The notes beneath the pieces were generated by a model, which saw only the letters and a program-made list of their open reading frames with translations, searched no databases and was not told the origin of the DNA. From Luteolibacter sp. Y139 (GTDB lineage: Bacteria; Verrucomicrobiota; Verrucomicrobiia; Verrucomicrobiales; Akkermansiaceae), in the NCBI RefSeq assembly GCF_038066715.1, contig NZ_JBBUKT010000002.1, forward strand, positions 248,001 to 312,000: a DNA stretch of 64,000 nucleotides, given 5' to 3'. Position 1 is the stretch's first letter. Every line of letters begins with the position of its first letter. The position numbers and the translations under genes are program-made. Shown in pieces: positions 34,727 through 46,700 of the stretch.

Positions 34727-37700
34727 TTACCTTAGGCGAACGGGTGCAATCCGAATTAGTCGCCCAAACTCACGCGACAATTCACTAAGCCTTTGAGAGA
34801 ATCCTGAGGACTGCACCACGCTCGCAGTGGCAATGTCTACCTGAACCAAGAGGCCAATCGAACCTGATGGCATCGTTGCTTCCTTCAGGCGGAATGATTC
34901 GCCATCGGAGGTGGTTCCGTAGATTGCGCCCTGCTCAGCATCTCGCAAGCTTCCCAATTTGGAACGGATACCAGAGAGAATCGAGGCCTCGGTTGACCCA
35001 GAACTAGTGAAAACCTGCACGCCAATGTTGGAATTTCTATCATAGTGATCGATTCTGCTGACGTTTCCGCCAAGATTTGCACCCGCTGCAGCCTCACCGC
35101 CTCTTCCGCGATCTTGAATTGGATAGGGTGGAATTGATCCGGAATTCGCAGAGCTTGCCGCCATTCGTTCCATTGTTTCTGAAAGAATCAAAAGCCCGCC
35201 CGTCCCAATTGTCACGATATTGTTTGCCTTCTCAAGCTTGTCTAGCCAAGTGGGCATGTTTATTGCCATCATGAACATTAGATATCGTCCATGTAATAGT
35301 ATTCTTATTGCTTGAATCTGTCCTTGCAATGCGAAGCCGTGAAGTCGGACGCGCATCGAATCCAACCGGCCCAGCATAGTCTGAGAAGACTGCGCGGCCG
35401 ATATGTCAACTAGCATGTGACCACTGGGATCAATTCCATTTATGGGATCCGCATGTGTGTAGAGATATTTGTGGAGACTTAGAGGTTCAGTTTGCGAACC
35501 TTCGTAGAGATCCTCGGTGTGGAAGCGTCCGGTGTCGGGGTTGAGGTAGCGGGCGCGGAGGAAGTACATTCCTAGGTCCGAGTCCCATTGTTCGCCGGTG
35601 AAGAGGTAGCGGTTGGCGGTTCGGTTCTCGAGGGCGAGGGGGTCTTGGGGGACTAGCTGGCCGGAGGTTGGGTCGAGTTGGCGGAGGCCAATCAGGGTGC
35701 CGAAGGCTTCGTAGGTGTATTCTTCGACGAGGGTTCCGTCGTCATTGCTGAGGCCGCGGACGCTGCCGAGGCCGTCGTATTGGTACCAGCGGCGCTCGGG
35801 GGTGGTGAGGCGTTGTGGTATGCCGCTGACGCGGGTGATCCAGTTGTCGAAGGCGATGAGGTCGTGGCCGTAGAGGTAGCAAGCGGTCAGTTGGCCGGTG
35901 CCGTCCTTTTCCTCGACGACTTGGGAGTAGCCGGTGGGATTGGCGCGATCGACGAGATAGCGGGTGATGCTCAGGTTCAGGTTGTCCTGCTTGACCCACT
36001 TGGCGACGCGGTCTCCGTCGGTGTTGTAGAGGATGTCGACGGCCAGGCCATCGCCGCGGGTGCGGCGGATGAGACGGTTGTCGAAGCTGTAGAGGTCGGT
36101 CGCGGAGACCGGCCATCCGTTAGGTCCCTTGGTGTCGCTGACGGTGGTGTTGCCATTGGCGTCGTAGCTATCGCCGATGTATTGGTCGCGCTCGTTGTAG
36201 GCGCCTTCGCGATATTGTTCGGGAACGAGGGAGGAGATGGAGCGTCCGGCGACCCAGTTCCGGTCCATGGGGTAGCGGATCTGGCGGTTGCCCACGGGGT
36301 CGTAGGTATAGCCGATGGTTCCCAAGGGGGTGTCGACGTTTTCGCCTTCGGTATGGCTGATATCCTCGTGGACGAGGCGATAGAGCCTATCGAAGGTATT
36401 GACCACGGTGCGTCCGCCGAGTTCCGAGATGCCGGTGCGGTGACCGGCGGCATTCAGCGTGTAGGTGTAGCCCTGCAATGGAGCGGCCACGGCACCGCTG
36501 CCGCCGGGCTGGCGATCGATGGAGAGATTGGTCAGACGATTGAGGGAATTGTAGGCGTAGGCGTGGGTGACCTGATTCAGGTAGCTGGTGCCGGCGAGAT
36601 TGCCATTGGCGTCGTAGGCGTAGCCGGCGATCGCCCGGGCAGCGGGATCGACGCCTTCCTGTCCTTCATGGACGGTGGTGAGGCGGCCGAGTTCATCGTA
36701 GTCATAGGACAGGTCGTAGCCGCCGGGGGTATCCGACTTGACGCCGGCCAAGGTGCCGGTGGCGTCCCATGCATAGCGGAGGGTGCCGGTGGTGGAGGCT
36801 TGGACGAGAGGACGCGACTGGAGGTCGTAGGACCACGAGTCCGTGTGGAGGACGGTGCCGGCTGCGTTCTTCACCGTGGCATTGGTCCGGCGGCCGAGGA
36901 CATCGTAGCTGAACTCGTGACGCGCGGGAGCGTGGTCGAGTGCCAGCGAGGGATGATTGGCATCGGCAATGACCGCAAGGAGGTGGTCATTGAGTGAGTC
37001 ATACTCGCGGGTGGTGACGTGGCCATTGAAGTCCTGATGCTGGACGAGGCGGCCGAGCGTGTCGTAGCCGAAGTGCTCCTGATGCCCATCCGGCATGATC
37101 CGGGCGATGCGGCGGCCGAGGTCGTCGTAGCGATACTGGGTGTAGGCGAGGGGAGTCGATTGGCCGATCTGGCGGCTCTGCGAGTCATATTCATACTCGG
37201 TGTAGAAGCCTTCGGCATCGATCACGTAGTTCAGTTGCCCGCGGTCGGTGTAGCCGTATTCGGTGGTGTTGCCGGCTTGGTCGGTTGCAAGGATACGGCG
37301 GCCAGCGGCGTCGTAAGTGGTCTGCGTGTAGGTGCTGTCCGCGAAATTCGTGCGGGTCAGGCGTCCTGCGGCATCGTATTCGAAGCCGGTGGTGATCCCT
37401 TTCGCGTCGGTGACCGAGGTTTGTCGTCCGGCGTCGTCGTAGGTGGTGGTCGTGCGTTGGCCGAGGGCATTGACGACGGCGGTGCGGCGACCGGCGTCAT
37501 CGTATTCGAAGGTGGTTGCTTGTCCGTTCTCGTCGGTGCTGGCGACTACGCGGCCATCGGCATCGTAGGTGGTGGTGCGGCGTGGATTGTCCGCCAGTGC
37601 GGGTGCTGCGGCGATATCGGCGACTTCCGAGAGGATGGTCGGGGGCATCGTGGCATCCGGCAGGATGGTCGTGGTGGCGCGGCCAAGGGCATCGTAGAGC

Positions 37701-40700
37701 GTGTAAGTGGTCACCCCGGCGGCATCCGTGGTGGCGGTCTGGCGGCCTTCGATGTCGTAGGCTGCGGAAGTGACGGTGCCATCCGGGTAGGTGGTGCTCA
37801 CCAAATGGCCGAGCGCATCGTAGACGTAGACCGTTTCGCGGCCCGCGGCGTCGATGGTTTTTGCCGGTTTGCCGATGGCATTGTAGACCGTCTCCGAAGT
37901 CGAGCCACCCGGCAGGATGGTGCGGGTCAAGCGGCCTGCGGTATCATACTCGTAGGTCGTGATGATCTGCTCATTTGGGTGGCCATCGCGATAGCGGAAC
38001 GTTTGGGTCCGGTTACCGGCGGCATCGTAGACGAAGTGATTGCCATCGCTGTCCGAGATTTCGCGTCCCTTGGAATCATAGGTGGATCCATTACCGCGGC
38101 CGGTGGCGTCCACCACACCGGAGACGTTTCCATTGCCATCGTAGTGGATGGTGGTGACCGCATTCCCCGGGTCGGTCATGTGGATCAGATTACCGACGCC
38201 ATCGTATTCGAGGCTGGTCGTGTGGCCGAGCGCGTCGGCGCTGGTTAGCGGACGGCGCTTGGCATCGTAGGTATAGGTCGAGGCATGGCCTGCCGGATCA
38301 GTCTCGGTGAGCAGGTTGTTGTTCGAGTCGTAGGTGCGGCTGGTGACCAAGCCGAGAGGGCTGGCGACGGAGGTCTCGTTGTCGTTCGCGTCGTAGGTGT
38401 AGGACGTCACGCCATCGAGGGCATCCGTGGTCTTGAGGATGTTTCCGCGATCGTCGTATTCGTGGATGGTGACGTTGCCGAGGCGGTCGCGGATGATCTC
38501 GCGGTTGTCGGCGAGGTCGTGTTCGAATTCGACGGCATTGCCCGCGGCATCGATCTGGCGGACCATGCGGCCGTCATCGTCGAACTCGGTGCGGATGGCA
38601 TCCACGCCGCGGGGGTCGGTGATTCGAGTGAGGTAATTCGGGAAGGCCGTGTCCTCGTAGTGGAAGGACGTCACTTCACCGGTGCGGTCCGTGACCGATT
38701 GGAGGCGGCCTGCGGTATCGTAGCCGTAGAGGATCTTTTCTCCGGCGGGGTCGGTCACTTCGGTGATGCGACCGGTACCATTGCGAGTGAAGAGGACGCT
38801 CTCGCCGGAGGAATGAACGAGTCCGCTGCGATTGATCGTGAGCGTGTTTCCATTCGGGTCTTCGAGCGAGACCAGGCCTTGGATTTCATCGATGACGTAA
38901 GCGGTGCCATCCGCTGCGGTGTAGCGGAAACGCTTTGGATCAATCGGCCCAAAGGTGAAGTCGATGACCGTGCCATGGCCGGGGACGGGGCCATTCCAGA
39001 TTACGGAGGGATCTCCTTCGACTTGCAGGGTTCCTTCCGAGCCATTGATGGCCTTGAAGACGATGGTGCCTTCGGAGATTTCGGCGAACTTCTGGTAGTT
39101 CTGCTGATCTTCGGACAGCGGGGACGAGGCACGGAAGACGGGCTCGAATGTCTCGGTCTTTCCTCCGGGGAAGGTGACGACGACGCGCTTCTTGGTGGTG
39201 GGGAAGACCGAGTAGATGGGCGTGATGCCGGAGATGGTCTGGTCTTGCTCCCAGCCTTCGCCAAGGCGACCGGCCTTGCGCACCTTCACGGAGCTGAAGC
39301 CGACGCTCCAGCCGGGACCGAAGTCGCCGGCTCCGGAGTCGCGGCTGTCATAGGTGCGAGTGACGGTGAGCGGAACGCCGCCGACGGGGATGGAGAGGTC
39401 TTCGAAGGCGAGAGAGAAATGACCGATCTTGCGGTTGCCTTCGAAGAGGATGGGGATCGAGTCGCTGGAAGTGGAGCCGAATTGGGTGGTGGCCGAGAGC
39501 TTCAGGGTATAGACGCCATTCAGCATCAGCGTCGGATCGATCGAGCCGAGCACTTCTTGATTCACCGGCTGGGTGCCGCTGGCGATGACGACCGATGTGC
39601 CGGTGACTGGCGCTCCTTCGGGGACGGTGGGTGTTAGGGTCAGCGTCCACGATGTGAGGCGGCGAGCCTGGACCGTGCCCGAAACCTCGACGGGTCCGGT
39701 GATTGAGTCGCCGTCGCCGGGAGAGGCGATCTCCACGAGGAAATCATCGACGCGTTGCTCGCCCACCGTGAACAGTTGCGGTGTCGAAGCTGCCTGCTGG
39801 CCGTCGGAAGAAGTGGTGCGAGCGACAATGGTATGCTCGCCGGGAGCCAGTGATGGCACGGTAAGAGTCCAATCGACGGTAACGGGAATTTGGTCACCTT
39901 GGCCGAGCACCACGCCGTCCACTTCGAAAGACAACGAGGTGATGGTCCCACCATCGATCTGGGCGCGGCCCTGCAGAGTCATCAGGGTGCTGGCAGGCAA
40001 CAATGCGTCTGCCTCGGGGGAGATCACCCGGACGTCCGGCACGCCGATGACGTCCCAGACGACGGTTTCACGTGTGGAGAGCTGGCCATCGGATACCAGC
40101 AGCTCGAAAAGATAGGAACCGCCTGCGCCGAAGGTGACCGGCGTTTCCAAGGCATGCGGATTTGCGATGACGACTTCCTCCGGGCCGGCGATCTGGTTCC
40201 AGTGGTAGGTGAGATTGTTCGATGGATTGCCATCGTCGCTCACCGTGGCAGCAAGTGTGGCTTGATCGTAGGGACGCGCGGGAGCGGCCGGCGTCATCGT
40301 GACCACGGGTGCGTGGTTGTTCGAGGGATTCACCTGGATGGTGGTCCGGGCGACGGCGCTGAATTCGCCATCGGAGACGACGAGTTCGAATAGGTACTCG
40401 CCTTCCACGGTGAAGTGGATCGAGGTAGTGGCTTCTGTTGGCGTGGCGATCTCCGCGGCAACGGGGCCATCGAGTTGGACCCATGCATAGGTCAGCGGGC
40501 TGCCGGAGCGACCGTCATCTTCCACGGCTGGTTGCAGTGTTGCATTCAGGTTCGGCAGGTTACCGGCAAGGAAGGATGGCAGGGCGACGCGGGGTGTCTT
40601 GTTAGGGAATCCGGTGGCGGTCGCCGGAACGATGACGATCACATCGTCGAAGCCTACGAGTTCGCCGTCCGATGCGGACAATCGCAGGCGATAGGTGCCG

Positions 40701-43700
40701 GGAATGTCCACAGTGACAGCGGTGGACAGGGCCGACGGACTGGCGAAGACCACATCTCCCGGGCCGCTCACCAGCGACCAAGCCTGGATTACTGGCTGGG
40801 CAGAGGGCTTGCCGTCGTCGGTGACGGTTCCTTCGAGGGAGAAGCTCGCGGCGTTGGCTTCGAAGTCGGTGCCTGCTGAAACGACGGGGGCTTGGTTCGG
40901 TGTCGGGGGCAGCGGCGCGGCAGCGACCTGTACGGGGATCTCGCGGCGTGTGGTGGCGAGGCCGTCCGAGACCTCCAGCACGAGGGTGTAGTCGCCGGCC
41001 GTCGTGAAGGTGGCCTGTGTGCCCATGCCGCTGGTTGGCGTGAAGGTCACTGGGGCCGGGCCATCGAGCACAATCCAGCGGTGTTCTAATAGGCCGGTCG
41101 GACGTCCGTCGTCGGTGACTTGCGGTGCGAAGTCGGCCTGACCTGCGGGAAGCTGGAGTGAAACGCTGGCAGGGAGTGATGTGATGACCGGTGCTGCATT
41201 CGGAAGCGTGACGACATCAATGGTGACTTCGTCGGAGACGGTGGTGGTGCCATTCGTCACCGTGAGGCGCACGACGTGGCGTCCCGCCTGCGAAACGGTA
41301 ATGATGGCATCCGGACGCGAGGCTTGATTGAAGGCCACGGATCCCGGTCCGGAGACCTTGGTCCATGTGGTGGTCAGGGAACCGCCCGAGAAGGCAGCTG
41401 TATCGATGGCGGGCGCGAAGGTGTGGGACTCGCCGGGCGCGAGCGCGACGTCAGGTCCTGCGTCGACCCGTGGGTCGGCGGCAGGCGGGGCGAGGTATTT
41501 CCCGCTATCTCCCGCTTGGACAATGGCGAGGATCTGCGGCTGGGTCAGTGCGACATTGTAGAGCGAAAGCTCATCCACCTGACCGGGGAAGACCGGCGTT
41601 TCACCCGGGAAGCTGCCGACGAAGCACTCCTTGTCGAAGTGATGGACGGTTCCTGCGGGTGCGGTGGAGTCGGTAACCAGCACGCCATCGATGAAGGCCT
41701 TCTTTCGAAGCGTGACGGGATCGTAGGTCAGCGCGAGATGGAAGGGACGGCCCAGTGGCAGCGGGCGGACTTGGATGTCATTGACGGCTCCAAAGGCGGG
41801 ACTGCTGGTCCGCCAGAAGAAGCCCGCTTCCTTGGCTCCGGAAGGCAGCGTGAATTCCGCGAGCTGCAGGCGGTGGACATTGATGCCGGATACGTTTTGG
41901 AAGGAAAGGACGTTGGCGCCTGCTGGCGCGAGCGGCGTCGGCAAGCTCATCCACGTCTCGATGGAGAAGCCGCGGCCGCTATCAGCGGGAGCAACGGCCG
42001 GTGGCAGATAGCGCACACGAGAGACGCTGCCTCCGAACTGGAAGCCATCGCCTGCTTTCACGGGGGCGTAGAGTTCGGTGCCGCTCCAGATGCCGGTGCG
42101 GCCGGTGATGACATCCACCGGGTGACGGTTGCCTGGCATCCATGCGACCAACCCATCCGGTGCTGCGGTGGCAGTCGGCAGGCCGGCATGGACCTGCATG
42201 AGATCGCTCGCCGAGGTGGTGGCGTCGGTGGCCGTGAGCTTGAGTGTGTAGATGCCCGCCACGCTGAAGGTGACCGTGGTATCCGGCGATGAGGCATCGG
42301 CGAAGGTGGCCGTGCCCGGCCCCGACACCTGTGACCAGGCGCTCTTCACATCGGTCGTGTCGTCCGAAACCAAGCCATTGAGCGATGCCGCCAAATTACT
42401 CACGCGGAGGTCGATGCCCGCGTCGACCACAGGGGCGCGGTCGAGCGTCGGAGGTTGCTTGCCGGTGGATGAGGACTGATAGAGCTGGCCTGCTTCTCCC
42501 ATGGAGAGGGGGCGGTCATAGAAGGCGAGGTCATCGATATCGCCATCGAAGCGGCGGTAGGCGTCCTTCGCTGTTGCCGGGCTGAAGCCCGGGGTCGCTG
42601 GCATGCCTCCGATGGTGAGCTGGCCGGCGGTGGAAAAGAAGGGGCCAAACGGTGCGGTGAAAACGCGTTGGCCTTGGCCGTTGAGATACAGCCAAGTCTC
42701 GTTGTTAGAGCGATTGTGGGTCAGCACTGCGTGGTGCCAGGCGTTTGTCGTCAGCGCCGTGGTCGTCAGTGCGACGTCTCCGTAGACGCTGTTCGCAGTC
42801 GCAGGGGGAGAGAGGAAATAGAGTTGGCCGCTGGATGAGGTAGAACCCGGGCGACCCCAGGAGATGCCATTGAGGGCGCCGGTGGCGGGATTGAACAAGG
42901 AGACGAGATAGCCGCCGGTGAGGGAGCGGGCGCGGAACCGGAGTTCAATGGAGAAGCCCGTCGATGAGTTCAGTCCGATCTCGCCCGCCGTTCCGCCGGC
43001 AAGCACGTCCGGGCTGTCGAGAAGCTGCACTGCGTCATTCAGCACACCGGTGGTGAAGCGCGGCGAATCCCAGAATCCGGAGCGGGAGAGGTGACGGCCG
43101 CCGACCATGTCGCGGAGATTGCCATCGAAGGGCCACCACGACGTGATGCCTGATGGGGCAGGCAGGCCGACCGGATGATCGACCTGAACCAGCACGGTGT
43201 CCGATCCGGTGCGCTCGCCATCGCTCACGGACAGCTTGAAGCGATACTCGCCGGCAGTGGTGAAGGTGACGCGCGGGTCGAGCTTGTGAGGATCGCTGAG
43301 GGTGGCCGAGGCGGGGCCGGAGACTTGTTCCCAGAGGATCGCCGGAGCGACGAGGCCGGGTTCGCCGTCGTCGGTGAAGGTGCCGTCGAGGAATGCCTGT
43401 CCGCTGGTGTTAGAGAGTCGGGTGGCGGTTCCCGCATTTACCTGTGGCGGCGAGTTTAAGGGCAGCCGCAGGGTCTCGAGAAGGTTGTTTAGGAGGACGA
43501 CTGCTTCGGCTGGTGTTTCCGCGGAGATGAAGTCGCCGGGTGCGGATGCCTGGAGCCGCATGTTTGCGTCGTCGATGGCGTCAATGCCATTGCTGAAGGA
43601 GACGACGATCACGCGCACGCCGGCGGCACGAGCTGCCTTTGCCGCCACGTCGGAGTAAGGACCAGCACCGTCATTGAAGACGAGGATCACGCGGTCCGGG

Positions 43701-46700
43701 GCACCGCTGCGCGGAGTCGCGAGGACGTGATTGAGTGCGCCCTGGATGCCGTTATCGATGTTAGAAGGCTGGAAGCTTCCTTCGGTGCCGGGCTCGCCGC
43801 GGGATTGGACGAGCGATTGTTTCACCAGTGTCAGGTCAAAGGTCAGTGGTGTAACCATGGGGCCATTGAACTTGCGCATGGCGGCGCGGTCGGTGGCGGG
43901 ATCGAGTTTCGAAAGGACCATGGCCGCGGCTTCACGCGCCTTGGTGATCGGGAGGGATGGATCGCCGTCGTTCTTGAGAGCCCACATGGAGCCCGAGTGG
44001 TCCATGGTCAGGACGAGATCGAGCGGCCGACGTTGGGCTGTCGCGGTGGCCTCGACGACGACGAGATCTTCACTCGACCATTCGCCGTCGAAGGCTGCGA
44101 GCTTCAGGACATAGGTGCCCGGCAGTGACACCGAGATCGTGGTGGATGCCGACAGGGGATCTGCAAACGAGACCTTGCCCGGTCCGGAAACCTGGGTCCA
44201 GCCAATCGCCAGATCGGCAGTCGCGGTTTCGTCAGACACTGTCCCTAACAGCGCGATCGACTTGTTCTGGAAGTCTGTGGTCAGGTCGGCTCCGGCGGCG
44301 ACCACCGGTGGCAGGTTCGGGATCGGGCGCTGGACGTGAACCGTGACGGTATCGCTCGATGCCAGTTCGCTGTCATCGGCCTCCATGCGGAATTCGTAGT
44401 CGCCCGGTGCGGAGAAATTCACCGAGGTGGTGGCCTTGTCCGGTTCGGCGATCACGGCGGAGGGGCCGGAGACCTGCGACCACAGCTTTACCAAGGTGCT
44501 TCCGGCGGGAAGCCCATCGTCCGATACTGCGGCGCTGAGGAATTCATCGGCTGGAGCGCCGAGGCGGAACGATACCGCATCGAATAGTGCGTCGTTCTTG
44601 TCCGCGGGAGTCATTCCGACGAAAACCACTGCCGACTGGTCCTTGGTATCGGCCTTCGTCGCGATGAGCCGGATGCGCGCGCGAGTGGTGGATGCGGGCA
44701 CCAAGGCACCGGTGCCGAACTTCAACCAGCGATCCCCGATGAGGCTCGCGGCTGCCGCGTGCGATGCGAGCAACTGTCCGGAAGCGTTGTAAAACTCGAC
44801 GACCGCTTCAGGGCGATCCAGTTCACCGGTGGGGACTTCCGCGGATGGCCGGCCGGTGTAGTCCTGCGGCAGCGGTTGCTTGGGCTGATAAGTGAAGCTG
44901 CGGGCTTCGAAGGCAAAGCGTGCCGCGCCGAGTGCGACTGCAGAGCGCTGGCTTTCGGTCAGCTCGATGTCTTGGGAGAGTTCCGCCGTTTGGTCGCCGG
45001 GCACTTGGAAATAGACGGCACCCTCGGATGCAGCCGGATAGATGTTCGCGGTGGTGAACGAGTAGTCCCGCTTGCGTGAGTCCGCCTTGCCCTGACCCCA
45101 AGTGGCGCTGCCCACGGCCGACCAGCCGGGGATGGCTCCGTTTACGAGCGCTTCTTCATTGCCCGGATTGACGATGAGGTTCGGGCCCAGTGAATCGAGG
45201 GTGGTGGCGCGATCCGCACCTGCCGCGACGACTGGAGCGCGGTTCACCTTTTCCACCGAGAAGGACACTGGCTGTGATACCGTGCGGCCACCGTCGGCAT
45301 CGACGGCTGTGGCGGTGAGCGTGTGTTGCCCGCCGGGAAGGTTTTCCAATGCTACCTGTAGCGTGCCGGTAGTGCCGCTGCCCACACGCGTGCCATCAAG
45401 CAGGAGCTCGACGAACGACAGATCGCTATCGGGGTCCGATGCCTCTACCTTGACGGTGATGGCCTGGCTGCCGGTGATGCGGGCACCCGATGCCGGCGAA
45501 ACCACTGCTACCGTGGGATTGCCTGCGACGCGTATGATCACGTCAGCTGGAGCGGACGCGGCCTCGATATCGTGCGCCGTGTAGCGGAAGCGGTCGACAC
45601 CGGAGAAGCCGGCATTCGGCATGTAGATGGCCTTGCCGTCGGCAATGACCATGGAGCCGTGCAGCGGATAGCTGGTGATGGTGAAGGTCAGCTGATCTCC
45701 ATCGGCATCGCTCACCGGGAGTGGCAGGGTGAGAGGCGTTCCCTGGCGAGTGGAGGCGCGGGCATTTCCGGCGACGGGCGCGTCATTTGCCGCTTGCACG
45801 ACGATCTGGACCTGCGAGGTCGCGGCCAAGCCCGCGGGATCGGTGGCGGTGAAGTCAAAGGATGCCGTACCCGAAAAATCCGGTGTGGGCGTGAACACGA
45901 GAGACGGCGCGCTACCGCTCAAGGTGCCCGGAAATCCTGCGGGCACCGACCAGGTGTAGGCCAAGGAATCACCATCGATATCCGATGCGGCCAACTGGAT
46001 TGCGATCGGCTGGTCTTCAATGCCCGTGACAGAGATCGCGGCGGCGATCACCGGTGGATCATTGACCGGCGTCACAGTGATGCCGACTTGGGCCGAGGAG
46101 GTGGCACCGGACGGATCCGTCACGTCATACGTGAAGGCCGTCGTTCCGTGGAAGTTCGCGGAGGGAGTGAATTCGAGCGTCGGTGCAGTTCCGGTGATGG
46201 TGCCGGGAAAGCCCTGGGGAAGATGGAGTGCGTAGGTGAGGGAGTCTCCGTCTGCATCGGTCGCGGATAGAGAGAGTGCAACGGGCAGATCTTCCGAGGT
46301 GGTCACTGCAAGGCCCGCTGCCTGGGGAGCGCGGTTTGCCGGCTGGAGTTGCAAGGTGATGGTCCCGACCGTGGAGGCGGCTCCTTGGGTATCGATGACC
46401 CGGAAGGTGAAGGTGTCCTCTATGACCGCCGTCGAACGGGGGCCGGTGTGGGCGTAGGTCAATGCCGGGGCTGATCCGCCGAGCGCGCCATGCTGCGGCT
46501 GGCTGAGGATCTGGTAGGTCAGGGCATCACCGTCCGGATCGGTGGCGGTGAGGGTCAGCGGGGCATTCGCTTCGCCTTGATTGAGGAGGAAGGTCGCATC
46601 TTCCGCCGAGGGGGGGCGATTTGGCTGCCAGACGTGGATGATGACGGAGGCGGGGGCGGAGTCGGTGGTGCCGTCGGAGGCGTTGAAGTAAAAGATGTCG

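Noticed and set aside
35430-39430. CRISPR-like regular spacing in the RHS region
   Set aside because: The periodicity is that of coding YD repeats (about 60-66 bases), with unequal units and an intact reading frame; there are no cas genes.
35678-39637. Three long plus-strand frames antisense to the RHS repeats
   Set aside because: They consist of Gly/Val/Ile/Asp patterns that mirror the periodic YD-repeat codons on the other strand, and have no start signals.
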